Assembly (NCBI GenBank): GCA_951217055.1
Contig: OX578280.1
Location: 46,999,882 to 47,063,881, forward strand
Direction of reading: 5' to 3'
Origin: Gerris lacustris
Lineage: Eukaryota > Arthropoda > Insecta > Hemiptera > Gerridae
Length of the DNA stretch: 64,000 bases
In this document: positions 37,820 through 48,052 of the stretch, piece after piece
Numbering within the stretch: position 1 is the first letter of the stretch
Layout: each line of letters starts with the position of its first letter
Program-made: the position numbers and the translations under genes
Notes under the pieces: model-generated
What the model saw: the letters and a program-made list of their open reading frames with translations, nothing else
Database searches by the model: none
What the model was told of the DNA's origin: nothing

Positions 37820-39181
37820 TATACAGGTACTAAGTAGGACAGCGTAACCAAAGTGGCAAAGTCTGTAAGTCTAAGAATTCTCATGAAAACCGAGTGAGAA
37901 AATAAAAACGTTTTAAATCATAACAGAGTAATGGCGTAAAAATGTCGGCTAAACTCGGCAATAGTGTACCCCTTCCGTGTAATCGATGTCTTTCGAACAG
38001 TTGGCTTCGATATATTCATTCATCCCTTCAATTCGTATATAATAATATATGTATATAATAATTATATATGAATGGTTTGTTCATAGGAGAGTTGATATCC
38101 CTTCGTCAAATAATACGTTGGAGTGAGAAGGGGTACGCTATTGCCGATATTTACCAAAATGTCAATGGAAAAAGTAACTCGAGAATGGGGACAATAATAT
38201 ATGTGACATTCTTCGTGTTGCCTTGGACGGATCGATTATTATTTATAATTTACTCTACTTTTAAAAATGGAAAGTTATTTTAGGCCGCTATTTATAACCT
38301 TCAATTATAATGCTAGTCAGTATTATACAGATAATAATTTCTCTCGTAACAATATGTTTCTCATACTACTAATGCCACAAGTACAGTTAAAAAGCGTGCA
38401 AGATAGAAGCGGTAAAGAAAACAATATGCTTCTAAATATTTCAAGGAAAAAGCTGTTATAGTTGCCAAGCGTTAAAAATCTTGTCTCTACATCATCCAAT
38501 CATGAAATTAAATTTTAGGCAATCGATCAATTCGTTTCGCTTAGCTTCAGCAGATAGTTTATCTAAGTTGATTTACTAACAGAACTAAGTTGCAGTTGAA
38601 ATAAGTTGCTTTCTTAGTTTTCACTGGATTCAAAGTTGTTGCGGACATTGCAAAGCAGCTGGCCCCCCACCCTTTGGATTTATCAATAAAAAGGAAAAGT
38701 TGAACCCAAGTTGTCCTTCGTAGCCCCTGTCAATGTCAAACTATTTGCAGCATCCACTTAATTTATCTTATAATTTTATTCAAAACCGCATTTACGTCAA
38801 TCCTGTGAAATATAACTCTTTACTTTCCTTGAGTAATTGGGTGTATAAAGAATTAAAAGAAGGCTCACTTTTACGATATTTTTACCCCTTCTTTGGTCAT
38901 TCATTCTCAAGCTGTAGCCTAATGTATTCTGTCCAAAAATAATTTAATTTATAAATAGCCTATTATCTATGGTCATCATTTATTGTAATAATTATATAAA
39001 AGATTATTTTATCTTGAAAATAACCCAAAGAAGGTACGAAATAGACAAAAGTGAGCCATTCCATATTAATCCAAACTTTTAATAATTAAAAACTAAAGGA
39101 ACAATTTATTGCATTATAACTCTTTATTTAGATTCAATTAAATTGTTTTCTTATCACTGATATTTGTTTTCTTTGTTACAG
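37820..39181. other. Upstream region of CCAP; no exon identified
   Basis: AT-rich DNA that must contain or precede the non-coding first CCAP exon implied by the acceptor at 39180-39181. I could not place a promoter or donor. Open frames at 38068-38461 and 38733-38942 look like chance. Confidence 0.4.
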
Positions 39182-39270
39182 GTTAAATAATGCGCTCTGT
39201 TGTTTGCTGTATATTGCTTTCTGTATTCTGCACCATTGTCTCTTCAGATGACATCATATTACAGAAAAGG
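39182..39270 (+). CDS. CCAP: CCAP coding exon 1 (signal peptide)
   Basis: The exon begins after the acceptor tttgttacag, with 8 bases of 5' UTR before the ATG at 39190. It encodes 27 residues, MRSVVCCILL onward, a typical signal peptide with likely cleavage after Ser19, then DDIILQ and a KR processing site. The donor is AGG|GTAAAT and the exon ends in phase 0. Confidence 0.9.
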
Positions 39271-42200
39271 GTAAATTTTAATTCGTTATTTTTTTAAAAA
39301 TTATTAAATGCATATTATAATCCATGAGTCAAGAATCAATATTCAAGAACGACGAAGAAATTACTTATTTTTATCAGAAATACTCGCATGAGGTCAATGA
39401 GAGCCACATTCCGGTTTTTTATAAACTATTATAAAGAACCGTACCAAAGTTACGGTGTATAAGTACACAAATTCAAATTTAATTGTATTAATATGGATAT
39501 ATATTCAACACTAGTCTTGAATACTCTGTAAAGTTCACACATAAGAAAATATAATTAAGAGAAAAATAATACAAATGATCATGCATGCAGCTTTCTTTAA
39601 GTGTGAATATTTTGATCTGGCACGAGTTTCCGAAATTCAATCATAGAAATAGATTTGTGCTGCATTTGCTGCCTGGTTCTCTTTTATCTCTAATGTAACT
39701 ATTTCCCTCAGCCACTTTTTCAAAAAGTATTATTTCAGAAATAGGGATTCCATCTGCAATAATAACACAAATAAATAGGTTCACAAAATATGCAAATATA
39801 AATTTCAAACTTTTCAAATCTCCTATTCTACGTTTGAAATCTGCTTCTAATTCTTTCAATTATTCTTAGTATTAGTCGAACTTTTCTTCTTTGATATCAA
39901 TTATATTTGCTCTTATCTGCTACCTACAACTTAAAACGCTTTACGTATCAGTCAATTTAACAAGATTCATGAAGAAAATATCTGAAATAATAAAAAAAAT
40001 GGATTTAAATTTTCAATAGGAAAACACTTACCTCAACGAAGTGTCATCTTTGACCAACCTACGGTATGTGCAATCAGTACCATGAAACATGTAACTAAGA
40101 ATATAAAAGATATTCAAACTATTATTTTAAAGTTCGTTCACTATTTATTAAACATTCAACTCAATGTATTTCTTAAATTATCATTTATATTAAGTATATT
40201 TTATTTTTATGTTTATTTCATTAAACATTATCTCGTTATAATATTTGCATGGGAATTTTAAATTGTGTGCAAATAATATTTACTATATTTTTTTTCCTTT
40301 TATAATTAAGAGTCTTCAGGGGTAATAAATTATGCAATTCTTCTTTTCGTTAAAAAAGTTGATATTTCATCCCTATTTTTGGGATATTCTCAAACCTGAA
40401 ATTTAATATTTTTACATTAAATTCATAACATTCTGTTTTTTAACATATACAATAATTTATATTTTATATTTCGTTATGGTCTCTTAAACAAATAAAAATA
40501 AAATTATAATAGTACTAATAAAAAAAATACGGCTCCAGAACGTGCCATAAGTAACTTCGTTCCAAAAAGCGTTGTTGTGTGGGTAAATAGCGAGTTTGAC
40601 AGGAAGAAGGAGTAAGAGAGAGAGTATAGTAAGAGAGAAATGGAAAGATAGAAGAGTTGGGATTGCGCACGGGATACCAAACGAAGTATAGTAGAGGGGG
40701 AATCACTCTACATTCTTAATATTCCACCTATTCTAACTACAATCCCCACACTACGGACATCACTTTTAAAAATTGTAAAATATATCACGTTACTGTAAAA
40801 AAAACTGCTGCCTATATCACGTAGAAATTTTACATGTCTGTTTCAATTGTACTTTAGACGATGTGTATGTAGTTTTATTAAAATCGTTACGTTAGAACGT
40901 AAGATATTGGTAAAAACGTTGTTTTCTTTATTTAAAACGTTTAGGTCCGCTTCAATAAATTTAGCGATCTTTATCACTTCATAGCAGAGTCGGTGTTCGT
41001 TTTACTAAAAAAAATTATTTATAAAAGTTGTTTGTCTCATTAAATAGATAAAGTTAGAATTTTTTCCCGTCCTAATATTCCAATTTTAAATTTGAAGCTT
41101 ACGTTTACGCGAGCGTTGCGCGTGAACGCTTGGGCGGATAACGTTGTCCAACGAACCTGTCCTGGGCATTGGTAAAATGAACATGTGTACCAAATTTCAA
41201 CTAAGTCGGTCGATTTTTACACAAGTTATCGTCATCCGTAGATTTCGTGACGCTTTTAGCGTGACGGTGATTTTGTGACGGTGATTATGGTAGTTTTTTT
41301 CGGATTCACTTCCGGGCTCCATAACGTGCCATAAGGAACTTCGTTCCAAAAATTAAGAAATTAATAGGTTTTTTATATATATACTAAATAAATTAGAATT
41401 AAAAGTTATTGTAGTATAATAATAAGTAATCACATAATTATAAAGAAATAAGTAAAAAAAATCCAATATTACCTTATAATATATTATACATTAGTCATGC
41501 TGTTCCATTATTAAAAATGTTTAGTCAAATTAAATTTTTTTTTTTTTTTTTCTTTTACATATTTAATGTAAATTCGTCTAATTAAACAGCTTGAAGCTGA
41601 GTCCTTGGGCTCTAGCATCTGACTATATTAGTATATTTTATTTTCATGTTTATTTCATTCAACATTCTCGTTATAATATTTGTATGGGAATTTTAAATTG
41701 TGTGAAAATAATATTTACTATGTTCAAATGATTTTACAGACTGAAGACATCCATATTCTACCACACGTTTTAACTAATATATCAGTACAAAAAATATATC
41801 ATGTTTCGTTATTTGTGATTTTTTGAGCTGGATAAAAATTACGTAGAATTCTACACCATTTAACTCAACGATATAATTTTTTTCGGTGATAAAAATATAC
41901 TGAAGCTATGAATATACCGAATCTATTCCAGATCCCTTTATATTGTTATAAAGATATAAAATATATTTGTCTGATTGGAAAGAATTGTATAGGGATAGGG
42001 ATTATGCAATCGGATTTATATTTCAATATATATAGTACACAAATAAAACTGTTCTCTATACTATAAAGTAAAGAGTTATTGACCTTCGGTATTAGACCGA
42101 AATAAGAACTTTTATTTATGAGTAACAGTATTATAGCTATTTTGATAAAATAACATGTATACAGATTATTAATAAGTAGCAAAAATAATAATAACAATAA

Positions 42201-45200
42201 AAATTTGGGTTCGGCGTAGCCAAGTGGTTAGCGAACTCGCAATTTTGCTGAGTTGAAATCCCAGAAAGGCGATACAAGTTTCAAGTCTGATGATCACATC
42301 AAGTAGATATAAGTAAATTAGCCGGATCCCTCGTCTTGTTATAACCTAATCATGTGTTGAACAGCACATAAAAGAACAACGAAAAATACAATAACAATAG
42401 ATATTATTTTTTTCTTTAACTTGTAGTTTTGAACCCATGAATTTTCATTAACAATTTTCTCTACGGAAATATTTGGCCTTGTATAGGGTTTTGTTTGGAA
42501 AAGGTATTTTATATATTAAATATAAAACATAACTTTTCTTTTTTTATAAAATATGCTATATTTCGCCCTCCACATTGGGGCTTCTTCAGGCTTATAGTTT
42601 TTCAAATCACATGAGTTACAATATAATTACATTCACTATTATTTTCTTTAAAATAAAATATTTAGTCATTTTTTTATTATATATACATGTGAATTGAATT
42701 TACACTATGTACTGAGAATCTTCCCTGCTTGAATGTCAGGGAGAGACTCTTCCTGAGCAAATTCCCTGAAAAAATGTAATTTATCTTGTCGTTATTACCG
42801 ATAAAAAACATTGCGGTCGAAGAAAAAATAATCATAATTATAAAACGGCTATGCTTAATCATCTACGAAACCCTAAAAAGTATTTGGACGCAAGTACTTC
42901 CCTGTGAGTTTAAGGTTTTACCAACGAAACCCTAAAAATGAATGTGAGATTGGTATCTTGACAGCTTCAGACTTCGACTTGATCTTGATCATATTTTTAA
43001 GCCACTTGGCTTATATTTTGTATGCACTTTGCACTATTCTAGTTACTAAAAGTTAACTGTGTGGCTTTGTTTTTTTTAGTTTTTCTACCCCAGCGAGGTA
43101 ACGGATGATGTAATGGATCCTAAACGGAAGAAACCCTTCTGCAATGCATTTACAGGTATACTGTGATATAATATGATTTAATTCATAATGTTGTAAAAAG
43201 ACAATTAACTATTTTTTTCATATTTATACATGATTATTTGGTCCAGTGTTTTCCGTTTATTAATTATTTCGAGCTTTACCCGGCCGCACGCCGTCCACGT
43301 TAATTGCAATTTTCTCTGGATCTAGATTTTTCCCGGGAAAACGACTAATATTGTTACATTCGTATTTGAATGGACCGCATTTTAGAATCCATTCGTCATA
43401 ACCGTTTTGAGAAGTTTTTTTTCGAAGTTTTTGGGGATTAGTGCCCCTAAATTTAGAGCTAAAATGCATTTCTCGAATATGCTTCGCGGTGCAATTTTTC
43501 TAATCTTGTACGCCAAATTTCATCGAAATCGGCCAATAGTTTAGGCTCCTCGCGCCCTCACAGACTACCTACTGATGTTTTTTATACTTGTACTTAGAAT
43601 TAAACTCAAATTTTCGCGCCATCAAAATACTTTCTCTGTATCTATACTGTGTATAAGAGAAAGTAAAAACTAAAATTGCAGCAAACAATTACACAGGCTT
43701 CCGAGATTGGTATTAAATATAATTATAGGACTAGCGTTATAATTGGTTACAGACTACAAACTACGACGACGGACTTTTTTGGACTGTACATTATCAAAAT
43801 TAAATTTTCGCACCTACACAATACTATCTCTTAATATATACTACGTACAATGTGAGTAAGTAAAAATTAAATTATGTTGAAAATAAAAATCGAGGTTCTG
43901 AAATTGGAAAAGAAACTAGTTAAAAGCATTAATATTAAATAATAATATAGCACATGAAAACAAAAAGATATAAATACCTATATAATTGAATTATGTTTTA
44001 AAAGTTATTCAAAAGATTGTATTTTCTTTATTATTGAAGCATAAAAATATACGGTTTCAAATACATTACTCTCTTGTACACTTAAAAGTGAAATGTCTTT
44101 TCCCCTTTGAAAACATGATACCTAAAAAAACAGGGTCAAGTGAATTTGTCTAAAATAATTTTCTTTGTGAATTCTTCCAATCATAAAATGTTTCATATAC
44201 AACCAATCGTTGTATATTAAACATTAAAGTATTTTTAGGTATAAATAAAATGTGTTGAACTATCATTTTGTTTTGATTGTAAAAAGTAAAGTAATTTTTA
44301 GGGTCCGTAGGCAAAACCAAGGACCCTTATATTTTACTGCGTGTGTCTGTCCGTCCGTCCTCTCGCGTGCTCTCACAGCTACACCTTTCGTCCGATCACT
44401 TTTGAAATTTGGCATGTATGTGTCTTGTACCTGCCCACATATTTTAAAAATATAGCGACTTAAAAAAAATATTTTTCAAAAAAATTAGGGTAAAAAAACT
44501 TAAGGGTTAAAATTTTTTTATTTTTTTTCGACACCGTGAGGGGTATCATATAAAAGGGTACGTCGAGCTGATTACAAAAATATATAATTCTTTGGATATA
44601 ACTTTGATAGGGCGAGCGTAGGCAAGTTTGAAGTGGGTGTGAAACGTGTCCCCCCCCCCCCCCCCCCCTTCTATCTCGCTTATGTGAAGTGCAAAAAATC
44701 TGGAAAAATTCCTGAACATTCTTCGATCAAAAGTAAAGATACCACTTTTTGGAAATTTCGAAAAAAATATTATTTTATTTTTTATTGACAAAATACGTTT
44801 TTTTATACTTATGGTTTTTTTGATGTATAATATGGTTGTAGTCCGGTTCAGTGGCAAAAAAATACTTTATCAGAGTGTGTTTTGAGAATATCAGACCCTT
44901 AGAATGGTTCAAAGTAAGCTTTTCAGCATTTTTAAAAAAAACTGTTTATAAACTTAACAGTTAAACACTATATTGTTTGGCCTACGGACCCTCGCTCTGT
45001 GCTGACTAGCACACACTTGACCTGTTTATTATTAACCCGAAATTCAAAGAAAATATTTTTCTTGAATGAAAAGCTTTCAAATAAAATCGAAGAAATAAAT
45101 AAACTAAATAAATGAATCACTAATTCAATTCCAACTACTGATGGAGATTTTAATAAATAATTTATTATTTATTTGTTTCGTAGTTTAACAATTATACTTA

Positions 45201-47638
45201 TTATAATAATAATAATAATCAGAGAGCTTGACACACAAACTCTCTGATTATTAGTTAGTTATTAGTTGGTTGAACTTGTACACACAAACTCTCTGATTAT
45301 TTTAGTAGTTGGTTGAACTTGTTCACACAAACTCTCTGATTATTAGTTAGTTATTAGTTGGTTGAACTTGTACACACAAAGGGTCTGTTGGCAATTTAAA
45401 AAATCGGACGAGATGTTAACCATTAACCAGTACAATCAGCCCAGCCCAGCCGTTTTAAGATGGTGGCCATTTAAAAGTTTGTTTAAGCCATAACTTTTGA
45501 ACAGCTTATACTTATAATATAATATAATGACGTGAAACAAAAGCCTTCATGTGAATTTTTGTCGCTGATAAAACTACTCCCAAGTCTTAAACAAAAGTTG
45601 CGGATTTACAGACGATTCGGAATTATACCTGGACCTTGGTTTTAAAAAGAAGTCTGCCAATTAGAGTGGCATATAGTGTATGCGTTAATAATTTTGTGTA
45701 TTTATTATGTTTGATGTTTATTTTTGATTTTTTTGTTTTTGTTTTTGTAATTTAATGGGTTTCTAAACTGCGATCAAGAAAAATGTAAATTATTTTACAA
45801 TCCAAGAATATCTTGATGCAACTAAGTATTTTTTTTCAGCAGAGGAATTTTTCTTCTGTCTTAAAATCCTAAAATAGAAGGGCTTTCTGACTTATAAGAA
45901 ATGAGTATATTCTTTAATAACTAATAACAATGATTATTTATTAGATTTTAAATTAAAAAATCAGAAAATGTATTGCTTCCGAGCTTAACCAAAGGTAAGG
46001 GAAGCTATATGTTCGTTCCGATGAATAACATTTTTTTAAGTTTTCTATTTCAAAAATCCAAGACAGATATCCGTTTCAGACATCATTTGATTCCGTGTCT
46101 GTCTGTCGCTCAATTTTTGCAAACCAACATATCTTTAAAAACTACTCATCTGATTTTTATGAAATTTGGAAGGTTAGCCTGCAGATGGCCCCAGATTGAT
46201 TTCAACCGTCTGCACTCCTTAAATTTTAATAAATTGATACTTTAATTATGTAAAAAATTAAATCAATCTTGATAGTTTTAAAAAACGGGGTAAAATTAAA
46301 TAAATTTGACAATAATAAGTTTTAATAGTATAAAATCATTAAAGTATGCAAAATATAATGTGAAGAAGGTATTTGCTACACTAATTGGCAGAGTATTTTT
46401 ATATATGGGCTTAAACTTGAGTGTTACTTTTGAATATTATTTTTCTATTGCAGGTTGTGGAAGAAAGCGAAGCGATATGGGTGCCCTTGTAGACATGAGC
46501 CAAGAACCCGCTGTAGAGGAACTTACCAAACAGATTCTGAGCCAGGCCAAACTATGGGAAGCTATTCAGGAAGCCAGACAAGAGATTCTCCAGCAGAAAC
46601 ACAACCAGCAACTTCAGCAACAGCAACAGCAACTGGTAAGCATCATCTTCAGCAACAATAGTTAGTATAAATTTGTAGTAGCAATTACTTTAAGAGGAAT
46701 GAATGGTGGTCACTAATGAAGGTGAAGAACAATTTTATTTATCGCACTAGCATAGTTTTCACAGCCATTAGCATACTGAAAGGTACTTGGTTGATATCAC
46801 TTGAGCTACTGTGACTCAGAAGATGTTCCTAGCAAGAGTGAAATGTGACATAAATGAAAAAGAAAGATAGATGGATAAAAATACATCCCACCATCAGGCA
46901 TTGAACATAGATCCTTGGGATGGTTGTAAGGGTGTTAAACTTTAGTGATGATTCAGTGCACCAGTAATCTAGAGTCACTAATTCCTCCCAATCTGTGCTT
47001 GCTACTGGTTTCTCAAATAAGTTAAGAATGGGGTGGACATTTACCAAGACCAGAAGGTTACCAGTGGTTCATCTGTTTCCACTTCCATAGTCCCAACAGA
47101 ATTGTTGTATGGCAAGACTAGGATAAGAGCAATACACATGCAGACAACCCACAACATAAACCATGAATATTTTTTGACATCTTACTTGTAAAAAAATACA
47201 AAAAACAGAACCATGACGAAAATAAACTACACTTATGACATAGTTTACTTCTTAAGAGCTTTATTTAGTTTGAAGTAATTATTCAGTATAAATAAAAACT
47301 TCATAATAGTAGAGACATTGGTATCGGTAAGTCTAGACAGTAAGCTGTTCTGTATTTTTCCATTCACTCTGGGAAATTGTAGGCATACAAATTTGCAATC
47401 ACAGTAACGTAGCATTTGAGTGAAGTGTAATATTTAACATCTCTCTTGAATCTTATAATAAAACTACATCATTAACAGGTTAATTGAAAAAAAAAAAAAA
47501 TGTAATTAGTAAATTAATAAAATGGAGTGGATTATCTTTTATTTTATGTGGTTGCAGGAGAAAGTTGGAATGAGGCCGTATCCAATGCTAGGAGGTAACA
47601 GGAAGAGACGATCTGCTAAACCCGCTCAGCACACCTGA
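39190..47638 (+). CDS. CCAP: Crustacean cardioactive peptide (CCAP) precursor, 5 coding exons
   Basis: Encodes the preprohormone of CCAP, a secreted amidated cyclic nonapeptide that acts through a G-protein-coupled receptor; in insects it is known for roles in ecdysis behaviour and heart and gut muscle activity. Coding exons: 39190-39270, 40020-40063, 43080-43155, 46454-46635, 47558-47638, about 154 codons, within the usual size of insect CCAP precursors. In order: signal peptide (residues 1-19, hydrophobic core with Cys pair), short acidic peptide ending in KR, spacer, PKRKK, the mature peptide PFCNAFTGC (Cys3 and Cys9 form the disulphide), amidation Gly, RKR, a Gln-rich C-terminal peptide, a second RKRR site and a short tail. 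The ATG lies 8 bases after a good splice acceptor (39180-39181), so an upstream non-coding exon is likely. A polyA signal lies at 47692-47697. As assembled, the exon 2 to 3 junction breaks the frame by one base (see findings). The identification is certain; exon 2 boundaries are less so. Confidence 0.95.
40020..40063 (+). CDS. CCAP: CCAP coding exon 2 (spacer)
   Basis: This 44-nt exon runs between ttttcaatag and a strong donor CG|GTATGT. In the frame from exon 1 it reads ENTYLNEVSSLTNL plus two bases. It keeps the frame open and looks like the acidic spacer of CCAP precursors. It ends in phase 2, which does not match exon 3 (phase 0). A weaker donor four bases downstream (TAT|GTGCAA, exon end 40067) would restore the frame, and so would skipping the exon. 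Confidence 0.65.
40189..40291 (+). repeat. Duplicated intron segment, copy 1
   Basis: About 100 bases (ttatttcattaaacat, ctcgttataatatttg, gggaattttaaattgtgtg) recur at 41622-41722 with few changes, on either side of the repeat at 40531-41353. Confidence 0.8.
40531..41353. mobile_element. Repeat bounded by direct copies of a 35-base end, containing R4
   Basis: Both ends carry the same sequence in direct orientation (ggctccagaacgtgccataa / cttcgttccaaaaa at 40531 and 41313). A reverse R4 copy (complement of 14985-15425) fills 40820-41290. It lies in CCAP intron 2. Confidence 0.7.
41622..41722 (+). repeat. Duplicated intron segment, copy 2
   Basis: Second copy of 40189-40291. Confidence 0.8.
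42207..42390 (+). repeat. tRNA-derived SINE
   Basis: The head reads gggttcggcgtagccaagtg gttagcgaac with a good box A (tagccaagtgg) and a box-B-like agttgaaatcc about 35 bases later, then a non-tRNA body ending in acaacgaaaaatacaa. It lies in CCAP intron 2. Confidence 0.7.
42530..42600 (-). repeat. Repeat end with CTGAAGA-hairpin signature
   Basis: On the minus strand, gcctgaagaagccccaatgt then ggagggcgaaatatag gives CTGAAGA, a GCCCC/GGGC-type hairpin and GAAA. It resembles a diverged hammerhead core. Confidence 0.35.
43080..43155 (+). CDS. CCAP: CCAP coding exon 3 (first 7 residues of CCAP)
   Basis: The exon follows a T-rich acceptor (tttttttag) and reads FFYPSEVTDDVMDP, the basic site KRKK, then PFCNAFT, ending one base into the Gly codon (donor ACAG|GTATAC). 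The CCAP nonapeptide is therefore split by an intron. Confidence 0.95.
43214..44130. repeat. Long interspersed repeat R5, copy 2 (CCAP intron 3)
   Basis: Starts 59 bases after the CCAP exon 3 donor and matches 30837-32650 block by block in the same orientation. Confidence 0.7.
44300..44992. mobile_element. 693-bp element with inverted GGGTCCGTAGGC ends
   Basis: The ends AGGGTCCGTAGGC (44300) and GCCTACGGACCCT (ending 44992) are inverted copies. After the left end comes gtgtctgtccgtccgtcc and tcacagctacacctttcgtc. The interior has an 18-base C run (44651). No coding capacity. It lies in CCAP intron 3. Confidence 0.78.
45205..45382. repeat. Tandem repeat of about 65 bp, three copies
   Basis: Units contain cacacaaactctctgattat and agttggttgaacttgt. 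The first copy is preceded by the inverse word aataatcagagag, so a hairpin is possible. Confidence 0.85.
45646..45700 (-). repeat. R1 family 3' end fragment (reverse)
   Basis: Reads gaagtctgccaattagagtg then gcatatagtgtatgcg, a diverged complement of the shared end. Confidence 0.5.
45974..46403 (+). mobile_element. R1 family copy directly upstream of CCAP exon 4
   Basis: Begins ttgcttccgagcttaaccaa and ends gctacactaattggcagagt, attttt. It includes tccgtgtctgtctgtcgctc and gcctgcagatggccccagat. Its end is about 50 bases before the exon 4 start, so the acceptor region is close to transposon sequence. Confidence 0.75.
46454..46635 (+). CDS. CCAP: CCAP coding exon 4 (end of CCAP, associated peptide)
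   Basis: The exon follows ttctattgcag. It completes CCAP (GC), gives the amidation Gly and RKR cleavage site, then an associated peptide with a segment predicted to be helical (around EELTKQILSQAKLWEAIQEA) ending in a glutamine-rich run coded by CAG/CAA repeats. The donor is CTG|GTAAGC, phase 0. A remnant of an interspersed repeat ends about 50 bp upstream. Confidence 0.95.
46636..47557 (+). other. CCAP: CCAP intron 4
   Basis: 922-bp intron (GTAAGC...TTGCAG). An A-run lies near 47488. No repeat recognised. Confidence 0.8.
47558..47638 (+). CDS. CCAP: CCAP coding exon 5 (C-terminal tail, stop)
   Basis: The exon follows tgtggttgcag and reads EKVGMRPYPMLGGN, the basic site RKRR, then SAKPAQHT and TGA at 47636-47638. 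The frame and acceptor fit exon 4 exactly. AATAAA lies 54 bases after the stop. Confidence 0.85.
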   Translation, partial: EKVGMRPYPMLGGNRKRRSAKPAQHT

Positions 47639-47691
47639 GACTAAAGTCATTATAATCCACTACCCCTAACCCTTTCCTAACAATACATCAA

Positions 47692-47697
47692 AATAAA
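47692..47697 (+). terminator. CCAP: CCAP polyadenylation signal
   Basis: A canonical AATAAA lies 54 bases downstream of the CCAP stop codon in otherwise AT-rich DNA. Confidence 0.6.
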
Positions 47698-47699
47698 TA

Positions 47700-48021
47700 T
47701 ATATTATATAAGTGTATTTTCCTTCTCTAATGTAACTATATTTACATAGTAAATAATAATATTAATGCAATTTTTTCATGATGCCGTTTTTATTACCTAT
47801 TATTGACAATACTAAAAGACATAATGAAGTTCCAAGGTTGGTCATTTACATAATCGGGCATTTAGCAAAGTATGACCCAGAACAATTCAGAACTAATAAT
47901 TAATTAGTTTAATTTAATATTCACAATAATAATAGAGTGTCATGTCAGTTGAGTAAAGTAGACACATAATTATATATAACTAGGGTACCCACAGCCTCAT
48001 TTGGCTGTGGCTCCTTTATTG

Positions 48022-48052
<31 letters not shown>

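Noticed and set aside
42207..42280. Functional tRNA gene
   Set aside because: Box A and a weak box B are present but the acceptor and anticodon stems do not pair; it fits a SINE head.
46306..46453. Upstream in-frame extension of CCAP exon 4
   Set aside because: The frame stays open back to 46306, but that part is R1 repeat sequence and intron; the acceptor at 46452-46453 and the CCAP peptide define the exon start.
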